DNA of 64,000 nt from an uncultured Acetatifactor sp. (GTDB lineage: Bacteria; Bacillota; Clostridia; Lachnospirales; Lachnospiraceae), in contig CANQUQ010000001.1 in NCBI GenBank assembly GCA_947627115.1, forward strand, positions 1 to 64,000, read 5' to 3'. Below are positions 53,762 to 61,954 of the stretch, piece after piece. Below the pieces are notes generated by a model that had not been told where the DNA came from, searched no databases, and saw nothing but the letters and a program-made list of their open reading frames with translations. Position 1 is the stretch's first letter; every line of letters starts with the position of its first letter. The translations under genes were made by a program, and so were the position numbers.

Positions 53762-55431
53762 AGATTTTCACTGCCTTTCAGACGATTTTTGTAAGCCGCA
53801 ATATTGTCACTCCAGACAAAGGGATGTTTTTTTCGGATTTCCTCCAGTTCTGACATCGTGTGACAGGTGCCCGGACCAATCTGCTTTTGCGGGACGATCC
53901 GCCCGGCCTTGATATCTTCCCAGTTTTCCCGGAACAGCCGCATCATTTCCGCCAGCAGCTTGTCGTAAGTACTCTCAAAAGTTTCCCGCGCCTCGTCAAA
54001 TACCATTTCCCGGCGGCACAGAATATCCCCCGTATCCAATCCCTTCTCCATCTGATGGATCGTCACTCCCTTGGGCGTATCCTCCAAAAAACTGAAAAAA
54101 TTAGGAGCCGACCCGCGGTTATAGGGAAGCAGCGAAATGTGCAGATTAATGATTCGGCCCTTCAGTATTTCCAGGACATCCTCCGAAATCAGATGACGGT
54201 AATTAAAACTCACCACAAAAGAAGGCTGCAGCTGTTCTGCCATCTCCGCCGTCAATTTGTTCGTCAGTTTATATACCAACGGTTCTTTTGCCTTAAGCCA
54301 TTGGAATAATTCCTCAGTATTTTCATTGTTGGTCAAAAAAAGTACCGCGCCCTTTTTCAACACGTCAAAGGTGACAGGTTCGCCCCGCTTCAGTTCTCTG
54401 TCCGTCCTCAGTCCTAAGATATCTTTGAAATACTTTGGCTTCAGGCCATAGCCCGGACGGATGATACGGATATTTTCTTCCGTCATAGGTTCCCCTCTGG
54501 AAATATCCCTGACACAGAATACGGACCGCCGAAAGACCATGCTGCTCTCCTCCTGGGCACTTGCCCCGTAGGCAGGGACATCCACGGCCTTTTGGGCTGC
54601 TCTGACCTCGTCTGCCAGCGCACGGTATTCCTCAGGTGTCATAGAAAAAGATGCATCAGGATTTTCAATCTCACGGCTGAGGCAAAAATGCTTTTCGATG
54701 ATAGAGGCGCCCAGCGCCACCGCCGCCACGGAGCTCAGACTGCCCAGCGAATGATCTGACAGTCCCACAGGAATACCGAATCTTCGCTTCATGTCGCATA
54801 TTGTACTGAGATGCATATCCCTGGGATCGGCCGGGTATGCACTGGAGCACTTCAACAGCGCCAGCTGCCGGTTTCCGGCGGCATATACGGTCTCCACTGC
54901 CTCCCGGATCTCCTCAAGTGTCCCCATGCCCGTGGACATGATGATGGGTTTTCCCTTGGAAGCCACATATTCGATCAGAGGAAGGTCTATCATCTCAAAG
55001 GAAGCAATCTTATAAAACCGGAGCCCCAGCTCTTCCAGAAAGTCTACGGAAGTTCTGTCAAAGGGTGTGGACAGAAAGTCGATACCGACCTTATCCGCCT
55101 CCTCCTTCAGCCTTCCCTGCCATTCCCAGGGAGTGTAAGCTTTTCCGTACAGACGGTACAGATTCTCTCCCTCCCAGGTACCGTTCTTCACCTGGAAATA
55201 GGGATTGCTGCAGTCTATCGTCAATGTGTCCGGCGTATAAGTCTGTATCTTGATACAGTCCGCTCCGCTCTCCTTTGCGGCGTGGATGATCTCCTTGGCG
55301 CGCTCCAGGCTGCCTGCATGATTGGCAGACATCTCCGCGATCATATACACGGGACAGCCGTCTCCCACAGACCTGTCTCCGATTTGAATTCTGGATACTC
55401 TTTCTCCGCTGTCAGTCATTTTTTCTCTCAT
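53758..55431 (-). CDS. Pseudaminic acid synthase fused to an N-formyltransferase
   Basis: A 557-residue three-domain protein. Residues about 15-280 are the NeuB/PseI TIM barrel that condenses phosphoenolpyruvate with a 6-deoxy-hexosamine (MIAEMSANHAGSLERAKEII, STPFD, IIEKHFCLSREIENPDASFS). Residues about 300-360 are an antifreeze-like SAF domain (RRSVFCVRDISRGE). Residues about 362-550 are a formyltransferase of the methionyl-tRNA/UDP-sugar formyltransferase fold with its triad Asn429, His431 (NLHISLLPYNRG) and Asp467 (LDTGDIL). The natural reading is synthesis of an N-formylated nonulosonic acid. The fusion is not the usual PseI layout. An ATG four codons on is an alternative start. Confidence 0.87.
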   Translation of the reverse strand: MREKMTDSGERVSRIQIGDRSVGDGCPVYMIAEMSANHAGSLERAKEIIHAAKESGADCIKIQTYTPDTLTIDCSNPYFQVKNGTWEGENLYRLYGKAYTPWEWQGRLKEEADKVGIDFLSTPFDRTSVDFLEELGLRFYKIASFEMIDLPLIEYVASKGKPIIMSTGMGTLEEIREAVETVYAAGNRQLALLKCSSAYPADPRDMHLSTICDMKRRFGIPVGLSDHSLGSLSSVAAVALGASIIEKHFCLSREIENPDASFSMTPEEYRALADEVRAAQKAVDVPAYGASAQEESSMVFRRSVFCVRDISRGEPMTEENIRIIRPGYGLKPKYFKDILGLRTDRELKRGEPVTFDVLKKGAVLFLTNNENTEELFQWLKAKEPLVYKLTNKLTAEMAEQLQPSFVVSFNYRHLISEDVLEILKGRIINLHISLLPYNRGSAPNFFSFLEDTPKGVTIHQMEKGLDTGDILCRREMVFDEARETFESTYDKLLAEMMRLFRENWEDIKAGRIVPQKQIGPGTCHTMSELEEIRKKHPFVWSDNIAAYKNRLKGSENL

Positions 55432-55449
55432 TTCTTTCCATATCCGGTT

Positions 55450-56154
55450 CTAACGATTGCCGTTTTCTTTTTCCTTCAGGATCCGGTATTTCAGCTCTGC
55501 CAGTTCCCAGTCTTCCTCCGTATCTATGTCCTGGATCTCCGCCTCCGGCAGTACGAGGGGAACTGTCTTTTCCATGATCAATGCCTGCTGCCGTTCAAAG
55601 CCGGCCGTACTGAGACAGTAGAACTGTCCCACGTCGTGATAGAAGGGTTCCAGATCCTGAGATCTGGCGCTGCGGTATTGTGGCCATTTGAATTTCAGAT
55701 ACCCATCCTCCACCACTACGCCCCTCTGGGGCGGAAAACCGAACCGCACCACCGGAAGTACACTGTCCGCTTTCGTCTCTGCCAAAAGTTCCATGGCGGA
55801 TCTCAGACGCTCCGGCGTAATAAAGGGCGCCGTGGGGTAAATACAGCACACCGTTTCAAAATGCTCCCCCCGCTTTCCGTACTCTTGCAACACCTCCATC
55901 AGCACATCGCTGGTGGTGGCATAGTCATTGGCAGTCTTCTCACTTCTGAAAAACGGCACCTCTGCGCCGTACTGTCTCGCAATCCCGGCAATCTCCTCAT
56001 CGTCCGTGGACACCATCACCGTGTCGAACACACCGGATGCAATTGCCGCTTCTATGGAGTAGGCCAGAATCGGCTTCCCGCAAAATTCTTTTATATTTTT
56101 CCTTGGTATCCGTTTACTGCCTCCCCGTGCAGTGATGATCGCCGCCGTCTTCAT
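55450..56154 (-). CDS. pseF: CMP-pseudaminic acid (acylneuraminate) cytidylyltransferase
   Basis: Activates a nonulosonic acid with CTP to form the CMP-sugar. The 234-residue protein shows AAIITARGGSKRIPRKNIKEFCGKP, MVSTDDEEIAGIA, YPTAPFIT and the C-terminal DIDTEEDWELAELKY typical of NeuA/PseF. Length is normal. It is three bases downstream of a GT2 gene and 18 bases upstream of the synthase fusion. PseF rather than NeuA is chosen because of the PseG neighbour. Confidence 0.92.
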   Translation of the reverse strand: MKTAAIITARGGSKRIPRKNIKEFCGKPILAYSIEAAIASGVFDTVMVSTDDEEIAGIARQYGAEVPFFRSEKTANDYATTSDVLMEVLQEYGKRGEHFETVCCIYPTAPFITPERLRSAMELLAETKADSVLPVVRFGFPPQRGVVVEDGYLKFKWPQYRSARSQDLEPFYHDVGQFYCLSTAGFERQQALIMEKTVPLVLPEAEIQDIDTEEDWELAELKYRILKEKENGNR

Positions 56155-56157
56155 ACG

Positions 56158-57207
56158 TTACACTCCCTCCCCGTTTTTTGCCCGCCGACTGTTCTCCCGC
56201 AGCCGTCTGATCCGCAGCCTCAACCGGTATTCCCAAAAGAAGCGCAGAACCGAACGCCTCTGCTGTGCGATCAGCCTCTGTTCCTCCTGCCCCGTAAGCT
56301 GTCTGTAATATTTATTCTCCTCAAAGTCCGGAAATCTCTCTTCCACACCCTGCAGCAGCCGGCGCACAAAGGACAGTTTAGGATGCTCTACCCCCTGCAT
56401 GTACGAGAACAGGGTGATCACATAATAAAGTTCCGTGAACCGGTATTCGATCTCGCTGTGATACTGCTCCAGCCATCCCCTATTTTGGCACTCTTCACAG
56501 AAGAGCTCCATGGCTGTCATGCGGTCCCGACACTTATCTTCGGTGATACGGTGTACCGTGGAATCACCGTTCTGATAATAGTAATACAGAGGTTCCTCCA
56601 CCCGTTCGAACCGCCGGAAGTATAAAGACCAAAGAGGACCCGCACAGTTGTCCTCATAAAAAATGCCCTCCGGAAAACAGAGGTGGTTCTCCCGGATCAC
56701 ACTGTGCCGATATATCTTTACCACCATACTGCCCGGCCGCAGGATCAGCTTTTTATGCTTTTCCGCGTCCAATGCCCCGGTCTGATCCTCCCAGTTATTC
56801 CGTACCACCTGTCCCACCTCAAAGGTGTGCTCGGTCACCAGATTATAATCACATCCCACCAGATCCGCTCCGGTCTCCTCTGCTCTGGCAAGAAGCTTTT
56901 CATAATAGTCCGGCGCCACCCAGTCGTCACTGTCTATAAAGCCGATCCACTCACCTGCGGCGGCTCTTAACCCTTCATTCTTTGCGCCGCCCTGACGCCT
57001 GTTCTCAGGGTAGGTGATCACCCGGACCTTTCCCTTATATTCCCTCTCATATTGCCGCAGGATCTCCAGAGAATTATCCGTGGAGGCATCGTCCACCGCA
57101 ATGATCTCGTAATCGCCGATGGTCTGGCTCACCAGAGAGTCCATGCAGAATTTAAGTTTTCCCTCCGCCGCCATATTATAGACCGGCACAATGACACTCA
57201 GACGCAT
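56158..57207 (-). CDS. GT2 glycosyltransferase
   Basis: A 349-residue GT-A enzyme: RLSVIVPVYNMAAEGKLKFC, AVDDASTDNSLEIL, NEGLRAAAGEWIGFIDSDDW (metal motif DSDD), then a basic C-terminal helix-rich tail of about 100 residues. The donor is unknown. The start is the ATG behind AAGGAGACAACGG; it overlaps the end of the ABC transporter gene by 10 bases. It sits between the flippase and CMP-nonulosonate genes, so it likely builds the glycan carrying that sugar. Confidence 0.85.
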   Translation of the reverse strand: MRLSVIVPVYNMAAEGKLKFCMDSLVSQTIGDYEIIAVDDASTDNSLEILRQYEREYKGKVRVITYPENRRQGGAKNEGLRAAAGEWIGFIDSDDWVAPDYYEKLLARAEETGADLVGCDYNLVTEHTFEVGQVVRNNWEDQTGALDAEKHKKLILRPGSMVVKIYRHSVIRENHLCFPEGIFYEDNCAGPLWSLYFRRFERVEEPLYYYYQNGDSTVHRITEDKCRDRMTAMELFCEECQNRGWLEQYHSEIEYRFTELYYVITLFSYMQGVEHPKLSFVRRLLQGVEERFPDFEENKYYRQLTGQEEQRLIAQQRRSVLRFFWEYRLRLRIRRLRENSRRAKNGEGV

Positions 57208-58970
57208 TCCGTTGTCTCCTTCGGCAGACTGCCTCTCTCCAGCGCGGCCTTCCCATTCTCCACCCGGTACACCAGATCGCACTTTTCAATGGTCTGAAGC
57301 CTGTGGGCAATGATAATCAGGGTCTTCCTGCCGTGCAGCCTGTTGATGGAATCCATGACCGCCGCCTCCGTGTTGCCGTCCAGCGCGGAAGTGGCCTCAT
57401 CCATCACCAGCACCTCCGGATCATGGTAAAGCGCCCTGGCGATACCGATCCTCTGCCGCTGTCCCCCTGAGAGACGGATCCCGCGCTCCCCGATGCCGGT
57501 CTCCAGACCTTCCGGCAGCGTTTTGATGAACTCATCCAGCTGAGCTTCCTTCAGGACCTCCCACAGCCTGTCCTCATCGATCTCCTCCCTTGGCACGCCG
57601 AAGGCGACATTGCTGCGGATCGTGTCGTCCAGCATAAAGATCATCTGAGGAATATAACCGATATTCCTCAGCCATCCCCTGTAATTTTCCATCACATTCA
57701 CGCCGTCCGCCAGAATCTCACCGGTACGGATCTTCAAGAGGCCCAGCAGAATATCCACCACCGTGCTCTTTCCCGCACCGGTGGTGCCCACGATGCCCAC
57801 GGAGGTCCCCACGGGAATCACCAGATCCGCATGGTCGAATATCAGCTTGTCCGTGTTAGGATAGGCGTAGGTAATATCCCGCAGTTCAATGCGTTTCGTC
57901 ACCGGGAGCTTTGCTTCATTCGGGGTGAAGGCGGACAGATCCACCTTTTCTCCCTGAATCTCGTCCTGCAGATTATCGCTGACTCCCATAAAGAAGGGTT
58001 CAAAGTACGCAATGGAATTGATCTGATTGCTGATCCGATTCACACAGGGCAGAAGCACAAAGGCCGCAGCCGCCAGGGTGGAAAGCACGCTCAGCATATC
58101 CTCCGTGGACCGGCCCGTCACCACCTGGAAGATCATGTACCCCACCATGGCCGCCACACAGGCCGTCTCCAGAAGCAGCTTGGGAATATTGTTATAGAGG
58201 CTGTAGCGCTGCACCGCATCCACATAACCGCGGCCGCACTTGATATACTCACCTACAAAATACTGCTCCTTGCCGTTCACCTTCACTTCCTTGATTCCCT
58301 GCACCGTCTGGGATATCCATTTGAACAGTCCGCTGTAATAGTCCTGATTGTCCTTTCCCGCCTTGTACATGATAGGCTTTAAAATTTTTTTGACCAGGAC
58401 CATAAGCACGATCAGCACCACCGCCAGCACCATGGTCATGGTGCCGTTGGCAAGAAAACAGTAGCTGACGATGAACAGCGAGACCGCCCCGTCCGACAGG
58501 AGCTGCAGGATAGCCAGGATCAGGGCATACATGTTGTTCACATCCGAAGTGATACTGCGCTGTACCACCGCAGTGTCCGCATTGAGATAAAACTCATATC
58601 CCCGGCGCAGATAATTGCGCATCATGCGCTCGGATGTGCGGAACTGATTTCTGTACACAAAGGCAAAGGTCAGTTTCTGCTGAAAATACAGGAACAGATT
58701 CTTTACAATAAATACAGCGATCAGAAGTACCATTACCGTGACGGAAAAGCTTTCGTAGCTGTCACTCCCCAGCAGGCCATAGAGCCAGGCCACCGCACGG
58801 CTGTTGTTCAGGGCATCCGGATCGATGACCACATTCACCACCTGTACCAGCATGCCGACGCCCGCAGTCTGCAGAAAAGCACCAATCACCATCAGCACCA
58901 CCAGTCCTGCCATGATTCTCTTTTGTCTCCTGTCCAGGAGTATGCGAATTTTTTTAAATATTCGTATCAC
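57198..58970 (-). CDS. ABC transporter with fused membrane and ATPase domains (PglK-like flippase)
   Basis: A 590-residue half-transporter. Residues about 15-310 form six membrane helices with the loop ERMMRNYLRRGYEFYLNAD and VVQRSITSDVNNMY, resembling the lipid-linked oligosaccharide flippase PglK. Residues about 355-585 are the ATPase (Walker A GTTGAGKS, signature LSGGQRQRIGIARAL, Walker B VLVMDEATSALD). The start is GTG, overlapping the preceding stop by four bases (GTGA), with GGAGG upstream. Inferred to flip a polyprenyl-linked oligosaccharide separate from the Wzm/Wzt substrate. Confidence 0.85.
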   Translation of the reverse strand: MIRIFKKIRILLDRRQKRIMAGLVVLMVIGAFLQTAGVGMLVQVVNVVIDPDALNNSRAVAWLYGLLGSDSYESFSVTVMVLLIAVFIVKNLFLYFQQKLTFAFVYRNQFRTSERMMRNYLRRGYEFYLNADTAVVQRSITSDVNNMYALILAILQLLSDGAVSLFIVSYCFLANGTMTMVLAVVLIVLMVLVKKILKPIMYKAGKDNQDYYSGLFKWISQTVQGIKEVKVNGKEQYFVGEYIKCGRGYVDAVQRYSLYNNIPKLLLETACVAAMVGYMIFQVVTGRSTEDMLSVLSTLAAAAFVLLPCVNRISNQINSIAYFEPFFMGVSDNLQDEIQGEKVDLSAFTPNEAKLPVTKRIELRDITYAYPNTDKLIFDHADLVIPVGTSVGIVGTTGAGKSTVVDILLGLLKIRTGEILADGVNVMENYRGWLRNIGYIPQMIFMLDDTIRSNVAFGVPREEIDEDRLWEVLKEAQLDEFIKTLPEGLETGIGERGIRLSGGQRQRIGIARALYHDPEVLVMDEATSALDGNTEAAVMDSINRLHGRKTLIIIAHRLQTIEKCDLVYRVENGKAALERGSLPKETTECV

Positions 58971-60667
58971 AGAATGTCCTCCGTCCCTTCAAAATGCCAT
59001 ACCAGATAAGCCGCTCCGTGGGACACGGTCACGGAATCGCTCAAATACGGCGACATACCTGTCTTTTCAGTAAAATAACGCACCGTAATATTTTCCCTCT
59101 GCACATCCTCCGGCTGCCCGTCATCATATGTGATCACATAAAAATCTTTCCCGCCATCGCCGAGATAATTTCTCTCATATTCCCGGAACGCAGGCGACTG
59201 GCCGATCCAGACCCCCGAATAGATTCCGTTTCCCGGCCGATAAATGCCCGTCTCCAAGGCGCTCCCCTTGTAAGAATTAAAGGAATATGTGTCCAGTACA
59301 TACCTATCGGCGGAATGCTGTCTGCAATACTCTCTGATCTCCCTATAGCCCTGTATATATAACGCCTGTGTGTCATTGACCGCTTTGACATACCGGTATT
59401 GGTTCAGACCGGTCCGGCATCCGAAATAAGCGACGGCGGCACAGAGGCACAGGGCGGCAAATTTGCGCCAACGAGGCTCTATAGTCTCCTGCCCGTGATC
59501 CTTGAACAATATTGCCAGCAAGAACACGATCTCCGCAAAGAAGAGCGGCAGCGCCACCCGAATGGGCGTCCTGCCCCTGTAAAGGAGATAGCACCAAACT
59601 GCCGTTCGCGCCGCCCCCAGTCCCAGCGTCGGCAGGAGCATATCTCTTCTTCTCGCAAGAACCATCCAGAGCAGGGCACACGCCCACAGCAATCCCGTGA
59701 GCCGGTTGCAGATCAGAGAGGGCTCGATCAGCTTTTCCGCCAGGCTCCGCAAAAGCCCTGCCGGATCCCAGGCCGGGGAGCGGGTGTCCTTCGCGTATTC
59801 TGCCAGCTCTTCCACACAGTCTGCGTCAATATTGGAACCCAGCATGATCCAGTTGGCAAATCCTTCATACTCCGTCTCCGTGACCTGATGCCTGTCAAGA
59901 ATACTCCGGACCTCTTCATAAGGCGGGAATCCATAGTAGTCCATCAAGGATACTCTGGCGTCATAATATGCGTCGGCCCTCTTCCATTCCTCGGAATGAT
60001 AGACGATCCCGCGGCTCACCGTCCCGATCGCAAGGATGCCTGCAATGACCAGCGCCCATTTCAGGAGCAGCCTGCACTGGCTCTTCTCACGCCAGCCTCT
60101 CCGGCCAAGGAAAAAGCCGAACAGCACGGCGGCCCCCAGCGGCTGGATCATCAGCATTGCCTCGTCCCGCAGGAGAAAGCCAAACAGCTCCAGAGCCGCA
60201 AAGACCGCCACCGATTCGCCGTCCTCATTTATTATCAGACCGGCATATCCGGCGATGGCCAGCAGCGCCGCCGTCGAAGTCCACTGGATCAGTCCCACCG
60301 AATAAAGATTGACTGCAAAGAGAAAAAGGCACAGCCCCACGCCCGGAAGTATCTGTGACCTTTTCGTACAGCGGGACAGGACCGCCGAAAAAACAGCGCT
60401 GTAAGAAATGACATGGAAAAAGATCAGACACAGACCATACCACGGAATTCCGCCGGCCAGACGGTACAACAGGGCGAGCGGCGCGGAGAGCAGGCAGCTT
60501 ACCACCTGCACATAGGCACTCGGCGTTCCGGTGATTGCTCCCGATAATGCTTCGGAAATGATCCTGTCGTCATTCGTCTCAAAAAATATGCCCGCTTTCC
60601 AGTAGACGGCGCCTACGGCTATCACAGCAAGAAACACGGCCGCAGTATATCGATATGTCCTTTTCAT
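58967..60667 (-). CDS. Polytopic membrane protein, GT-C-like, unknown
   Basis: 566 residues with about eleven helices. After the first helix comes FFETNDDRIISEALSG, an acidic pair typical of the first external loop of GT-C glycosyltransferases and oligosaccharide ligases. A soluble C-terminal region (about 430-566) holds SFNSYKGSALETGIY. No named family is recognised. It is coupled to the flippase gene by a four-base overlap and lies 10 bases after the GT52-like gene, which argues for a role in transferring or ligating the flipped glycan. Start at the ATG behind GGGGGAGGG. Confidence 0.65.
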   Translation of the reverse strand: MKRTYRYTAAVFLAVIAVGAVYWKAGIFFETNDDRIISEALSGAITGTPSAYVQVVSCLLSAPLALLYRLAGGIPWYGLCLIFFHVISYSAVFSAVLSRCTKRSQILPGVGLCLFLFAVNLYSVGLIQWTSTAALLAIAGYAGLIINEDGESVAVFAALELFGFLLRDEAMLMIQPLGAAVLFGFFLGRRGWREKSQCRLLLKWALVIAGILAIGTVSRGIVYHSEEWKRADAYYDARVSLMDYYGFPPYEEVRSILDRHQVTETEYEGFANWIMLGSNIDADCVEELAEYAKDTRSPAWDPAGLLRSLAEKLIEPSLICNRLTGLLWACALLWMVLARRRDMLLPTLGLGAARTAVWCYLLYRGRTPIRVALPLFFAEIVFLLAILFKDHGQETIEPRWRKFAALCLCAAVAYFGCRTGLNQYRYVKAVNDTQALYIQGYREIREYCRQHSADRYVLDTYSFNSYKGSALETGIYRPGNGIYSGVWIGQSPAFREYERNYLGDGGKDFYVITYDDGQPEDVQRENITVRYFTEKTGMSPYLSDSVTVSHGAAYLVWHFEGTEDIL

Positions 60668-60677
60668 CGCCCTCCCC

Positions 60678-61772
60678 CTAAATCTGCTCATTCTGCCGGT
60701 GGATATCGGGATCTTCATATCGGTCCATAAAGTCCGGCCCCAGCCGCACTACCTCGTCGGCAAAGGTGATCCCCTTCATTTCCGTGAACACACCGACCAC
60801 CTTCCGAAAGTGCACTCCCGGAAAAAATCCCAGCATTTCCATGGGGACCGTGGCGTCGAACTGCGGATATTCGGGAAAAAGCTTTCGGTAATCCAGATCG
60901 TCTCTGGGATGGGGCTTCAGGAAGATCGTTCCCTCCGGCTCGTACATCCTGATGATGTCCCGGAAGATCTTTTCCCTCACGTCCAGAGTACACAGAGGGT
61001 CCGTCAGGATCAGAATCTTATCTCCCACCAGACTGCTCTCCTCAAGCTGCCGCTCCAAGGTCTCCTTATCCCTGACAAAAGCCCGCAGGATCAAATCTTT
61101 ATCCCGCCCGTCCAGCCTGTCCACCAGAGCCTGTCTGGGACATTCCACGTAATAAGGGCACGGGCGCTCTATGGAGGCAATGTCATTGACCTCCATATCG
61201 ATACAGTATTTCCCGTATCCGTTCTGCACAAAAATCAGATTCAGCCGCTTGGACAAAAAAGCTTTTAACCGAAAATGCCCGCGGTTGTCATACCTTGCCG
61301 CATCAAAATTCTTCAGACAGTTCAAGCCGTCTTCCAGGGCATGATAATAGATCCTGTTCTGATTCAGATAATAGCCGATGGGGTCAGAGTCGCAGTATAC
61401 GTAAACATTCCCGTATTCCCGAAAGTCGACCGGCAGAAAAGGCGCTTCCAGCTCGGCGTAGCGCTTTGTAAAACGCATCCTGTAATACAGATTGCCCAGA
61501 AAATTTCCGGTTCCTTTTCTCCACTTGGCAAGCTCCGGGAAAAAATCTTCCCGCTTCTCGTCAAACATATATACTTTTTGAAACAGTCCGGTACTCTCCA
61601 CTCTGTCGGCCAGATTTTCAAAATTCGTGGACATCGTAGACAGCACAAGCTCCGCCCGGCCCTGTTGTTCCTTCGGAAGGCTGAGCTCCTTTAAAAAGGT
61701 GACATATACATGATAGTAAGTGTGACACACATAAATGCGCGGTCTTTGGGGATCTTTCCTTCTTTTTCCCAT
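60678..61772 (-). CDS. GT52-like glycosyltransferase, candidate nonulosonate transferase
   Basis: A 364-residue soluble GT-B-like protein. It has IYVCHTYYHVYVT at the N-terminus, an EDG motif (HALEDGLN, 147-149) and an HP motif (FLKPHPRDDLDY, His288-Pro289), the pair of motifs shared by bacterial sialyltransferases of family GT52 and polysialyltransferase relatives. With the CMP-nonulosonate genes downstream in the same unit, it is the best candidate for transfer of the pseudaminic acid-like sugar. Family call is from motif pattern, not alignment. The ATG follows AGGGAAAG. It opens a promoter-led operon. Confidence 0.65.
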   Translation of the reverse strand: MGKRRKDPQRPRIYVCHTYYHVYVTFLKELSLPKEQQGRAELVLSTMSTNFENLADRVESTGLFQKVYMFDEKREDFFPELAKWRKGTGNFLGNLYYRMRFTKRYAELEAPFLPVDFREYGNVYVYCDSDPIGYYLNQNRIYYHALEDGLNCLKNFDAARYDNRGHFRLKAFLSKRLNLIFVQNGYGKYCIDMEVNDIASIERPCPYYVECPRQALVDRLDGRDKDLILRAFVRDKETLERQLEESSLVGDKILILTDPLCTLDVREKIFRDIIRMYEPEGTIFLKPHPRDDLDYRKLFPEYPQFDATVPMEMLGFFPGVHFRKVVGVFTEMKGITFADEVVRLGPDFMDRYEDPDIHRQNEQI

Positions 61773-61870
61773 AATTTCTTTCCCTGCAGGTCATCGTCTG
61801 CGGACGCCCTGCCGCTTTACCGTATTTCCGGTGCGCCGGGGCGCACATGGAATCAGAGACTGACACCAAC

Positions 61871-61899
61871 ATTTTACCACAAATTGCTTTTTCGGTAAA
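61871..61899 (-). promoter_or_regulatory. Putative promoter of the nonulosonate operon
   Basis: Minus strand: TTTACC (61894-61899), 17-base spacer, TAAAAT (61871-61876), in an AT-rich 182-base gap. The roughly 90-base leader contains a small GC hairpin, GTGCGC (61831-61836) with GCGCAC (61841-61846). Confidence 0.45.
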
Positions 61900-61954
61900 A
61901 TTTACTGCAATCTTTAAAAAAAATTTAAGGAAATCATCAGAATTTAAGCTGCGG

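Noticed and set aside
54811-56625. A 604-codon plus-strand frame
   Set aside because: Shadow of the synthase-formyltransferase, PseF and GT2 genes; no ribosome binding site or domain.
61920-61945. A/T-rich hairpin after the 533-residue membrane protein gene
   Set aside because: Only A-T pairs around a poly-T stretch; not a stable terminator stem.
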